Source of the DNA: Oscillospiraceae bacterium
GTDB taxonomy: Bacteria; Bacillota; Clostridia; Oscillospirales; Acutalibacteraceae
Assembly: GCA_031283835.1 (NCBI GenBank)
Contig: JAITBA010000111.1
Location: 1 to 5,622 of the forward strand
Direction of reading: 5' to 3'
DNA length: 5,622 nucleotides
The first letter of the stretch is position 1, and each line of letters begins with the position of its first letter. This document shows positions 1 to 5,622 of the stretch, in pieces. The notes below the pieces were generated by a model. It made no database searches. It was not told the origin of the DNA and saw nothing but the letters and a program-made list of their open reading frames with translations. The position numbers and the translations under genes were made by a program.

Positions 1-47
1 CTCGCAAATCCGCTCGCCCCGGGTTTCTGAGGAGGTCTATTTCTTCT

Positions 48-76
48 ATTATATACCTTTTGCGCAAAAAATGCAA
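48..76 (-). promoter_or_regulatory. Possible leftward promoter at the window edge
   Basis: On the minus strand TATAAT (complement of 48-53) lies 17 bases downstream of TTGCAT (complement of 71-76), which matches the -35 consensus at only three of six positions. It would transcribe leftwards out of the window, divergently from dpaA. No gene on that side is visible within the 47 bases available. AT-rich DNA yields such matches by chance, so this is tentative. Confidence 0.22.
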
Positions 77-176
77 CCTGAACTTTTGCGCCCGCCGCAG
101 ACGCGGGACACGCACCAGCCGCACGCGCCCGGAATAAAATGCAGTACTCGGCATAACTAAGCTTGAGGAGAATTAC

Positions 177-1052
177 ATGAAACAAAAGAAAATCGTTGCT
201 GTTTTGGGCGGCGACGCGCGGCAGGCCTATGCGGCGCGCACGCTGCTGCTTTTGGGCTTTGGCGTGCGGCAACACCACGTGCCGCGCGTGGAGGGTGTTG
301 AAACGGGCGAAGTGACAGAAAGCATTAAAGAGGCCATCACGGGCGCGCAGATTGTGCTGGGCCCCACGCCCTGGAGGGAAATTGACGTTGCGGAAACCGG
401 CGACGCGCTGGAAGACGGGCAAACGCTTGCCGGCGGTTGGGTACCAAAAGAGCTGCGCGCACGCTGCGGCGCAAAAAATGTGACGGTGCACGATTTGCTG
501 CTGCGCGAGGACTTTAACACGCTGGGCACGATTGCCACGGCGGAGGGCGCCATTGCGCAGGCGATTACGCACAGCGCGGGCAGCTTGCACGGCAGCCACG
601 CGCTGGTGCTGGGCTATGGCCGCTGCGCCAAACCTCTGGCAAAAAAATTGCAGGGTCTGGGGGCGCATGTCGCTGTGACGGCGCGCCGCTGGGAGGCCGC
701 CTGCACCGCAATTGCCGACGGGTGTGAGGTGCTCGACGATTCGCTGCTGGGCTGCCATCTGCCCCGGTTTGCCTATATTTTTAACACCGTGCCCGCCCCG
801 GTGCTGGGCGAAGCCCGCCTGCGGCGCACCCAGCCGGAGGTGACGATCATCGACATTGCAACGGCGCCCGGCGGCGTAGACTTTGCGGCCGCCAAGACCC
901 TGGCGCGCAACGCACGGCTGTGCCCGGGCCTGCCCGGGCAATACGCGCCCCGCAGTGCCGGTGAACACATTGCGCAAACCGTGCGCATTATTTTGGAAGA
1001 ACAGGAGGGAAGCCCATGGGGTTGGAACCACTGCGTGCCGGGATTGGAATGA
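177..1052 (+). CDS. dpaA: Dipicolinate synthase subunit A (SpoVFA)
   Basis: With DpaB this enzyme oxidises a dihydrodipicolinate-level intermediate of the lysine pathway to dipicolinic acid, which is made in the mother cell and loaded into the spore core as the calcium chelate. The protein has 291 residues, the usual length for the family. An N-terminal segment opens with VAVLGGDARQ (about 7-16), and a central nucleotide-binding fold carries GYGRCAK (146-152) followed by a helix and GAHVAVTAR. Near the C-terminus are DIATAPGGVDF (226-236) and LCPGLPGQYAPRSAGEH (248-264), blocks I recognise from SpoVFA proteins. The ATG is preceded by GAGGAG at 165-170, six bases away. The last 37 nt overlap dpaB, so coupled translation is likely. 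The family is expected to be under mother-cell sigma control, but I could not identify a convincing sigma-E or sigma-K promoter. The assignment is firm; the exact substrate follows from family knowledge. Confidence 0.94.
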   Translation: MKQKKIVAVLGGDARQAYAARTLLLLGFGVRQHHVPRVEGVETGEVTESIKEAITGAQIVLGPTPWREIDVAETGDALEDGQTLAGGWVPKELRARCGAKNVTVHDLLLREDFNTLGTIATAEGAIAQAITHSAGSLHGSHALVLGYGRCAKPLAKKLQGLGAHVAVTARRWEAACTAIADGCEVLDDSLLGCHLPRFAYIFNTVPAPVLGEARLRRTQPEVTIIDIATAPGGVDFAAAKTLARNARLCPGLPGQYAPRSAGEHIAQTVRIILEEQEGSPWGWNHCVPGLE

Positions 1053-1603
1053 CCGGTTCCTTTTGCACCTTTGCCGAAATATTTGGCAGCCTCGAAAAAA
1101 TGAAGCTTGCTTGCCCCCAAATCGACTACACCTTTGTGCTTAGTTATCATGTGCAGCAGCTGCGCAGCCGCTTTGGCGCCCCCGAGGATTTTATTTTGCG
1201 CGCCCGCGGCCTGAGTTCCCGCGCGCCGGTGGTCACCCTTCCGCAGGCAGAACCCCTGGGGCCAAAGAATTTGCTGGATATTTTTGTGATTGCCCCCTGC
1301 ACCGGCAACACCTTGGCCAAACTGGCCGCCGGCATAACAGATACACCTGTTTTAATGGCCGCAAAGGGACATCTTAGAAACGGGAAGCCCCTGCTGGTGC
1401 TGCTTGCCAGCAACGACGCGCTGGGACTAAACCTGAAGAACATTGGCACCTTGCTGGGCACAAAAAACATCTACTTCGTCCCCTTCCGGCAAGACGCCCC
1501 CGAAAGCAAGCCCAATTCCCTCGTGGCCAGCACCGCCCTGTTGGCCCCCGCCCTCGAAGCAGCCCTTGAAGGGCGGCAGCTGCAACCGGTGATTGCGGCA
1601 TAA
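1016..1603 (+). CDS. dpaB: Dipicolinate synthase subunit B (SpoVFB), flavoprotein-like
   Basis: This is the second subunit of dipicolinate synthase, a member of the flavoprotein (PpcA/Dfp-like) fold family, acting in the sporulating mother cell. The 195-residue length matches the family. Visible blocks are GMTGSFCTF (11-19), AEPLGPK (78-84), APCTGNTLAKLA (93-104), DTPVLMAAK (109-117), ASNDALGLN (131-139), TKNIYFVPF (149-157), QDAP (159-162) and KPNS (165-168), closely resembling SpoVFB. The ATG at 1016 lies inside the end of dpaA and has AGGAGG at 1003-1008, seven bases upstream, so the overlapping start is well supported. In Bacillus subtilis the pair is followed by asd and dapG. Here the next gene is asnB, so the lysine-pathway genes must lie elsewhere. 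No key block is missing and the gene appears intact. Confidence 0.94.
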   Translation: MGLEPLRAGIGMTGSFCTFAEIFGSLEKMKLACPQIDYTFVLSYHVQQLRSRFGAPEDFILRARGLSSRAPVVTLPQAEPLGPKNLLDIFVIAPCTGNTLAKLAAGITDTPVLMAAKGHLRNGKPLLVLLASNDALGLNLKNIGTLLGTKNIYFVPFRQDAPESKPNSLVASTALLAPALEAALEGRQLQPVIAA

Positions 1604-1621
1604 CTATAGCCTATAGGGAGC

Positions 1622-1630
1622 TGCTATAAC
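1622..1630 (+). promoter_or_regulatory. Possible extended -10 promoter for asnB
   Basis: TGCTATAAC is an extended -10 element (TGnTATAAT with one mismatch). No good -35 hexamer lies 16-18 bases upstream (AACTAT at 1602-1607 is poor). A start about seven bases downstream would fall inside the left arm of the terminator hairpin at 1632-1661. Transcripts begun here would therefore lack the full stem and read into asnB. This is the only promoter-like motif I see in the short dpaB-asnB gap. Low confidence. Confidence 0.25.
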
Positions 1631-1631
1631 G

Positions 1632-1661
1632 ACGAAGGGCGAACGGCTCTTGTGTTTTTTT
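1632..1661 (+). terminator. Candidate intrinsic terminator after dpaAB
   Basis: AAGGGC at 1635-1640 can pair with GCTCTT at 1646-1651 (one G-U pair) across a five-base loop. With G1634 bulged out, AC at 1632-1633 can also pair with GT at 1652-1653. One base later comes a run of seven T (1655-1661). The stem is short and only moderately stable, so termination may be partial. Position between dpaB and asnB fits an operon end. Seen directly in the sequence; termination is inferred. Confidence 0.45.
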
Positions 1662-1694
1662 AAAGAAATTTTTTTAGAACGGCGGAGGATGCGT

Positions 1695-3518
1695 ATGTGC
1701 GGCATTGCGGGTATGGTGAATTTTGAGGGGCTGCTGCAGGCGCAGCCGGAACAGACGCAGGCGCGGCTGCACGCGGCGGCACACGCGCTGCGGCACCGAG
1801 GGCCCGATGGCAGCGGCACATTTCGCGACGACACAGCCGGTCTGGCACACACGCGGCTGGCGATTATTGACCCAATGGGCGCGCCGCAGCCAATGACCCG
1901 CACGCGCGGCGGGCACACCCACGCGCTGGTGTATAACGGCGAACTTTATAACACGCAAGAGCTGCGCGCGGAATTGCCCGGCCCCTGGAAAACCACCGGC
2001 GACACAGAAGTGCTGCTGGCGGGGCTAATGGCGCGCGGCGCAAGTTTTTTGCGGGAACTCAACGGCATTTTTGCCTTTGGCTATTGGGACGACGGCGCGC
2101 AAACCCTGCTGCTGGCGCGCGATCGTCTGGGCGTCAAGCCTCTCTACTATGCCCTGGCGCAGGGCACGCTCTTTTTTGGTTCGGAGCCAAAGGCCCTGTT
2201 TGCCCTTGGCGTTGCGCCAAAAATCGACGACGACAGCCTACGCGAAGTGTTTGCCCTTGGCCCCGCCCACACGCCCGGCAATGGTGTGTTTGCGGGCCTG
2301 CGCGAGCTGCTGCCCGGCGAAGTGCTGCACTTTGGCCGCGACGGCCTGCGGCGCGAATTGTATTGGCAGCTGCAAAGCCGGCCCCACCAAGACAGCCACG
2401 ACGACACCATCGCCCGGGTGCGCTGGCTGGTGGAAGACAGCGTGGAGCGGCAAATGGTCTCTGATGTGCCCATTTGCACCTTCCTTTCCGGCGGGCTCGA
2501 CAGCAGTTTGCTCACCGCTATTTGCGCCCAAAAACTGCGCGCGCGCGGAGACCGCCTCACCACCTTCTCGTTCGATTTTGACGGCAACGACGATTTTTAC
2601 CGCTCCAACGCCTTTCAGCCCAGCCGCGACGCGCCCTTTGCCCGCAAAATGGCGCGGCACCTGCAAACCAACCACATCGAACTAACCTGCGACAACGTCA
2701 AGCTGGCCGATTTGCTCGAGGCCGCCATGCAAGCCCGCGACGTGCCCGGCATGGCCGACGTGGACGCGTCGCTGCTCTATTTTTGCAGCCAGGTTGGCGA
2801 CGATTTTAAAGTGACGCTCACCGGGGAATGCGCGGACGAAGTGTTTGGCGGCTACCCATGGTTTTGCAGCCCGCAGGCCTTTTCGCAGCAAAAATTCCCT
2901 TGGAGCGACATGGACGCCCGGCGCAGTTTTTTGCGTGAGGAGGTGCTTGCCGCGCTGGATCTGGAAAGCTACGCGCAGACGGCCTACGATGCCTCCGTGG
3001 CCAAAACACCGCGCCGCGCAGACGACAGCCCCGAAGAATCACGCCGGCGCGAAATTGCCTGGCTAAACCTGTGCTGGTTTATGCAAACGCTGCTAGACCG
3101 CATGGATCGCATGTCAATGTCTTCGTGCCTGGAGGCCCGCGTGCCCTTTGCGGACCACCGCATTTTGGAGTATGTGTGGAATATCCCCTGGTCGCTGCAA
3201 CACAAAGACGAAACCGCAAAATATGTGCTGCGCATGGCGGGGCGCGGGTGGCTGCCGGGCAGCGTGCTGTGGCGCAAAAAATCGCCCTACCCAAAAACCT
3301 ACAACCCGCTCTACGCGCAAATTCTCACCCAGCGCCTGCGCGACATTTTGGCCTCGCCCAACGAGCCTGTGAACGCGCTGATCGACCGCAAAAAAGCCGA
3401 AGCATTTCTCAATGCCCCGGCGGATTATGGCAAGCCCTGGTATGGCCAACTCATGGCCGCGCCGCAGCGCATCGCCTATTTTTTGCAGGTGAACGGGTGG
3501 CTCAAACAATGGGGGTAG
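1695..3518 (+). CDS. asnB: Asparagine synthase, glutamine-hydrolysing (AsnB)
   Basis: This cytosolic enzyme makes asparagine from aspartate, ATP and ammonia released from glutamine in its own N-terminal domain. The start was set at 1695 so that Cys2, the Ntn glutaminase nucleophile, follows the initiator Met (MCGIAG). GGCGGAGG at 1681-1688 sits six bases upstream. In-frame starts at 1650 (TTG) and 1689 (ATG) would bury the Cys. The product has 607 residues. The glutaminase domain covers about 2-200 with RHRGPDG (33-39), YNGELYN (80-86), GDTE (102-105) and GSEPKAL (162-168). The synthetase domain carries the pyrophosphate loop SGGLDSS (265-271), TGECADEVFGGY (376-387) and RMSMSSCLEARVPF (472-485). 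All catalytic motifs look intact. It is separated from dpaB by 91 bp containing a possible terminator, so it is probably its own unit. No T-box leader was seen. Family members can also amidate other substrates, but nothing here suggests that. Confidence 0.95.
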   Translation: MCGIAGMVNFEGLLQAQPEQTQARLHAAAHALRHRGPDGSGTFRDDTAGLAHTRLAIIDPMGAPQPMTRTRGGHTHALVYNGELYNTQELRAELPGPWKTTGDTEVLLAGLMARGASFLRELNGIFAFGYWDDGAQTLLLARDRLGVKPLYYALAQGTLFFGSEPKALFALGVAPKIDDDSLREVFALGPAHTPGNGVFAGLRELLPGEVLHFGRDGLRRELYWQLQSRPHQDSHDDTIARVRWLVEDSVERQMVSDVPICTFLSGGLDSSLLTAICAQKLRARGDRLTTFSFDFDGNDDFYRSNAFQPSRDAPFARKMARHLQTNHIELTCDNVKLADLLEAAMQARDVPGMADVDASLLYFCSQVGDDFKVTLTGECADEVFGGYPWFCSPQAFSQQKFPWSDMDARRSFLREEVLAALDLESYAQTAYDASVAKTPRRADDSPEESRRREIAWLNLCWFMQTLLDRMDRMSMSSCLEARVPFADHRILEYVWNIPWSLQHKDETAKYVLRMAGRGWLPGSVLWRKKSPYPKTYNPLYAQILTQRLRDILASPNEPVNALIDRKKAEAFLNAPADYGKPWYGQLMAAPQRIAYFLQVNGWLKQWG

Positions 3519-3634
3519 GCGACAACCCCTCGGGCTATCCATAGCCGCAGGTGCAGGTGCGCGGGCACGAAAGCGCGCAAAAGTGAAAACCCGCGTGCGC
3601 GAATTGCTCACCGCAGGTGCGACAGAAAGCATAT
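3519..3634. other. asnB-znuC intergenic segment with hairpin and short repeat
   Basis: This stretch after the asnB stop has no + strand gene. Bases 3557-3565 can pair with 3590-3598 (nine pairs, two of them G-U), with a further CAC/GTG pairing inside the loop (3566-3568 with 3583-3585). No T-run follows, so it is not a standard intrinsic terminator. The ten-base string CCGCAGGTGC occurs at 3545-3554 and again at 3611-3620, and AGGTGC also at 3555-3560. Read on the minus strand, the segment encodes a cysteine-rich zinc-ribbon-like peptide in an open frame that ends at 3535, but no plausible start with a ribosome binding site was found for it. Confidence 0.4.
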
Positions 3635-3663
3635 TTGACAAACCCAACCGGACATGTTATAAT
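3635..3663 (+). promoter_or_regulatory. Consensus vegetative promoter for znuCB
   Basis: A perfect -35 hexamer TTGACA (3635-3640) is followed after exactly 17 bases by a perfect -10 hexamer TATAAT (3658-3663). TG at 3655-3656 adds the extended -10 motif. Transcription should begin around 3670, giving a leader of about 37 nt before znuC. A promoter this strong for the housekeeping sigma factor would normally need repression, for example by a Zur/Fur-type or MntR-type metalloregulator. I see no clear palindromic operator; the only short palindrome in the spacer is ACATGT (3652-3657). The promoter is read directly from the sequence; its regulation is inferred. Confidence 0.85.
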
Positions 3664-3706
3664 AAAGATGAATAGCCGAATAGCGCAATCACACGGGAGG
3701 GCCGCC

Positions 3707-4408
3707 ATGCCGCAAACGATTCTCACATGCCAAAACCTGTGCCTGGGTTACGAAACCCGCGAAGTACTGCACGGGCTTTCGTTTGTGCTGCACGAGGGGG
3801 AGGCGCTCAGCGTGCTGGGCGAAAACGGCGCGGGCAAGAGCACGCTGCTCATGGCGTTGGCGGGGCTGTTGCGGCCCACCCACGGGGGTGTCGCGCTTTC
3901 GGGCGGGGTGGCGCGCCGCCAAATTGGCTACCTGCCCCAACAAACCCCGGCACAAAAGGATTTTCCTGCCCGCGTGAGTGAAGTGGTGTGTTCCGGCTTT
4001 TTAAACAACCTTGGTCTGCGCGCGTGGTACAGCAAAGCGCAGAAGGCGCGTGCCTGGGAAGTGATGGGCCAGCTGGGCGTGCAAGAACTGGAGGGGCGCA
4101 GTTTCCGGGCGCTTTCGGGCGGGCAGCAACGGCGCGTGCTGCTGGCAAGGGCGCTGTGCGCCACGCAAAAACTGCTGCTGCTCGACGAGCCGGATGCCGG
4201 ACTGGACCCTGTGGCGGCAGCCGATTTGCGCGCCGCCATTGTCCGGCTGCACCGTGAGCACGGCATTGCGGTGGTTTTGGTGTCCCACAACATCGAATAC
4301 GCCCTTGCCATGGCCGACCATGTGCTGCACCTGGGCAAAACCCGTTTTTATGGCACACCACAAGACTACCGTGCATCGCCGCTGGGGCAGCGGTTGTTGG
4401 AGCAATGA
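3707..4408 (+). CDS. znuC: Metal (Zn/Mn-type) ABC transporter ATP-binding protein
   Basis: This is the cytoplasmic ATPase of an ABC-3 family metal importer, powering uptake of a divalent metal, probably zinc or manganese. It has 233 residues, typical for ZnuC/MntB-type ATPases. Motifs: A-loop Tyr in LGYE near residue 15, Walker A GENGAGKST (38-46), Q-loop in GYLPQQ, ABC signature LSGGQ (136-140), Walker B with LDEPDAGLDP (159-168) and switch His in SHN (His194). All catalytic residues are present. The ATG at 3707 has GGAGG at 3696-3700, six bases away. An in-frame GTG at 3617 lies upstream of the promoter and is rejected. It is followed 59 bp later by the permease gene, which sets the substrate class. 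Metal specificity cannot be read from the ATPase. A manganese or iron role is the main alternative. Confidence 0.88.
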   Translation: MPQTILTCQNLCLGYETREVLHGLSFVLHEGEALSVLGENGAGKSTLLMALAGLLRPTHGGVALSGGVARRQIGYLPQQTPAQKDFPARVSEVVCSGFLNNLGLRAWYSKAQKARAWEVMGQLGVQELEGRSFRALSGGQQRRVLLARALCATQKLLLLDEPDAGLDPVAAADLRAAIVRLHREHGIAVVLVSHNIEYALAMADHVLHLGKTRFYGTPQDYRASPLGQRLLEQ

Positions 4409-4467
4409 GGCGCGCAACGCAACCAGCCGTATAAAAATCAACACTTTGCAGTCATTTAGGGGGTCGC

Positions 4468-5310
4468 ATGCAACAACTCCTCGGTCTTTGGCAAATGAAT
4501 TTTTTTCGCATGGCGCTGGGCGTGGGCCTGCTGCTGAGCGTGTGCTCCTCGCTGCTGGGGGTCACGCTGGTGCTGCGCCGCTGCTCAATGATCAGCGACG
4601 GGCTGAGCCATGTGGGCTTTGGCGCGCTGGCGGTGGCGGCGGCGCTTGGCTGGGCACCGCTGCCCGTGGCTTTGCCCGCGGTGGTGGTGGCCGCCATTTT
4701 TCTGTTGCGCAGCAGCAAACTGCGGGGCGATGCCGCCATTGCCCTGCTTTCTACCAGCTGCCTGGCGCTGGGCGTGCTGGCCGTGGCCCTCAAGGGCGGC
4801 AGCAACACAGAACTCATGAACTACCTGTTTGGCAGCCTGTGGGCGGTGCGGCAGAGCGACCTGTGGGTGAGCCTGGCGCTGTGCGCCGTGACGCTGCTGT
4901 GCTTTGGGTGGTTCCATCACCGGGTGTTTTCTGTCACCTTCGACGAAACCTTCGCGCGAGCCACCGGCGTGCGCACCGGCTGGTTCCAAATCTTCACAGC
5001 GGCACTCACATCGCTGACCATTGTGCTGGGCATGCGGATGCTGGGCACCATGCTCATTTCGAGCCTTGTTATTTTTCCGGCGCTCATTGCCATGCGCGTG
5101 TGCAAAAGCTTTCGCGCGGTGACGCTGTGCGCCGCCGTTGTTTCGGTTGCGTGTTTTTTGGCGGGCTTTTTCTTCTCGGCCCTGTGGAAGCCCATGGGTG
5201 CGGGGCGCGACCTGCCCACCGGCGCCACCATCGTTGCGGTGAACGTGCTCTGCTTTGGCGTGTTTTCGCTCATTGGTTTTTTGCTCGAACGCCGAAAATT
5301 CCGCTGTTGA
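4468..5310 (+). CDS. znuB: Metal ABC transporter permease, ABC-3 family
   Basis: This is the integral membrane channel subunit, expected to work as a dimer with ZnuC across the cytoplasmic membrane. The 280-residue product is strongly hydrophobic, with membrane segments at roughly 12-36, 46-80 (one or two), 90-108, 131-149, 172-205 (two), 215-238 and 249-274. Family landmarks are SMISDGLSHVGFGALAV (40-56), KLRGDAAIALLS (84-95), TFDETFARATGVR (157-169), GTMLISSLVIFPA (193-205) and PTGATIV (250-256). The ATG at 4468 has an AGGGGG at 4458-4463, only four bases upstream, a close but usable spacing. It shares the promoter of znuC. No gene for the extracytoplasmic metal-binding protein (ZnuA type) follows; the operon ends here and repeat DNA begins. 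The family is clear; zinc rather than manganese or iron is the more likely cargo but is not proven by sequence. Confidence 0.88.
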   Translation: MQQLLGLWQMNFFRMALGVGLLLSVCSSLLGVTLVLRRCSMISDGLSHVGFGALAVAAALGWAPLPVALPAVVVAAIFLLRSSKLRGDAAIALLSTSCLALGVLAVALKGGSNTELMNYLFGSLWAVRQSDLWVSLALCAVTLLCFGWFHHRVFSVTFDETFARATGVRTGWFQIFTAALTSLTIVLGMRMLGTMLISSLVIFPALIAMRVCKSFRAVTLCAAVVSVACFLAGFFFSALWKPMGAGRDLPTGATIVAVNVLCFGVFSLIGFLLERRKFRC

Positions 5311-5390
5311 GCCGCGTCGCTCCCTTCTTTTTTCTTCGCCAAAAATGTTTGCTCTCGCGCCAAAATCAATTTTTAAATTTTTAAATAATC
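5311..5390. other. AT-rich non-coding segment after znuB
   Basis: No gene or recognisable intrinsic terminator follows the znuB stop. The DNA shifts from GC-rich to AT-rich, ending in repeated TTTTTAAA blocks (about 5370-5385). TTTTAAATA (5379-5387) is an inverted match to TATTTAAAA (5531-5539). AAAATCAA (5362-5369) is directly repeated at 5536-5543. These short matches therefore bracket the 38-bp repeat array, but in low-complexity DNA they may be chance. Confidence 0.4.
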
Positions 5391-5531
5391 GATCCCCTCC
5401 CCGTAATTAAACCCCCTACGCTTCTGGCGATCCCCTCCCCGTAATTAAATGCCCTGCGCTTCTGGCGATCCCCTCCCCGTAATTAAATGCCCTGCGCTTC
5501 TGGCGATCCCCTCCCCGTAATTAAATGCCCT
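5391..5531. repeat. 38-bp tandem repeat array (about 3.7 copies)
   Basis: Contiguous units begin at 5391, 5429, 5467 and 5505, a constant period of 38 bp. The first three are complete and the fourth stops after 27 bases (5505-5531). Each unit has a constant block GATCCCCTCCCCGTAATTAA followed by a variable-looking section ending in CGCTTCTGGC. Units 2 and 3 are identical; unit 1 differs from them at three positions (AACCCCCTAC instead of AATGCCCTGC). The period is not a multiple of three and stop codons recur in the frames, so the array is non-coding. No spacers separate the units. It behaves like a bacterial minisatellite or intergenic repeat; function unknown. Confidence 0.95.
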
Positions 5532-5579
5532 ATTTAAAATCAAGAATTCACCAAACGAAAGAAAAATGCAAATGATGAT

Positions 5580-5616
5580 GATCCCCTCCAAGTATTTAAA
5601 CCCCCTACGCTTCTGC
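5580..5616. repeat. Diverged outlying copy of the 38-bp repeat
   Basis: After 48 bp of unrelated AT-rich DNA, GATCCCCTCC resumes at 5580. It is followed by a changed middle (AAGTATTTAA in place of CCGTAATTAA) and then ACCCCCTACGCTTCTG, which matches unit 1 rather than units 2 and 3. The copy is followed by CTGGCGG at the window edge, which resembles the junction to another unit, so the array may continue beyond the window. Confidence 0.8.
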
Positions 5617-5622
5617 TGGCGG

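Noticed and set aside
133..160. Mother-cell sigma-E or sigma-K promoter for dpaA (ATA at 134-136 and CATAACTA at 152-159)
   Set aside because: The -10 match is only partial, and a start about seven bases downstream would fall within the ribosome binding site at 165-170, leaving almost no leader.
1650..1694. Upstream TTG start for asnB
   Set aside because: It would put 15 residues before the MCGIAG start. Class II asparagine synthetases need the Cys directly after the initiator Met as the free N-terminal nucleophile.
1604..1694. T-box or other amino-acid riboswitch upstream of asnB
   Set aside because: The gap is only 91 bp and lacks the conserved T-box sequence and specifier stem; there is no room for a full leader.
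3557..3598. Intrinsic terminator for asnB
   Set aside because: The hairpin is plausible but is followed by GAATTGCTCA with no T-run, so it lacks the second half of an intrinsic terminator.
3617..3706. Upstream GTG start for znuC
   Set aside because: It lies before the -35 element of the promoter, has no good ribosome binding site, and the added residues do not resemble ABC ATPase sequence.
4194..5384. Long open frame of 396 codons spanning the end of znuC and all of znuB
   Set aside because: It is a shadow in another frame of two genes with clear family motifs. Its product is rich in Ala, Arg, Gly and His, as expected from out-of-frame GC-rich DNA, and shows no domain.
5391..5622. CRISPR array
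   Set aside because: The 38-bp units are directly contiguous with no unique spacers, and no cas genes are present. The 48-bp gap before the last copy is a single interruption, not a regular spacer.

Overview
The window is GC-rich DNA, with AT-rich non-coding stretches, from what looks like an endospore-forming member of the Firmicutes. The strongest pointer is an adjacent gene pair for the two subunits of dipicolinate synthase (dpaA/spoVFA and dpaB/spoVFB), an enzyme found in endospore formers. High GC combined with frequent AAA, TTT and ATT codons and strong purine-rich ribosome binding sites suggests a GC-rich clostridial lineage such as Oscillospirales. That placement is inference from style, not a database match.

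Layout, all five genes on the + strand. Positions 1-176 are upstream DNA, with an AT-rich patch that could hold a leftward promoter. dpaA (177-1052) and dpaB (1016-1603) overlap by 37 nt and should be co-transcribed and translationally coupled. A weak hairpin plus T-run (about 1632-1661) may end that operon. asnB follows (1695-3518), a class II glutamine-hydrolysing asparagine synthetase. Its start is placed at the Met directly before the catalytic Cys, not at an upstream in-frame TTG. A 188-bp gap (3519-3706) contains a textbook promoter, TTGACA-N17-TATAAT with an extended -10 TG. This drives znuC-znuB (3707-4408 and 4468-5310), the ATPase and membrane permease of an ABC-3 family metal (zinc/manganese type) importer. 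No substrate-binding protein gene is present in the window.

The last 312 bp (5311-5622) carry no gene. They hold an AT-rich segment and a tandem array of a 38-bp unit: three full copies, a fourth partial copy, and a diverged fifth copy about 50 bp further on that runs to the window edge. The units are contiguous and have no spacers, so this is not a CRISPR array.

The genes fall into three independent jobs: spore-core dipicolinate synthesis, asparagine synthesis and metal uptake. There is no sign that they form one pathway. I did not find a clearly new multi-gene system. The features most worth a second look are the 38-bp repeat array and a cysteine-rich, zinc-ribbon-like reading frame on the minus strand of the asnB-znuC gap.
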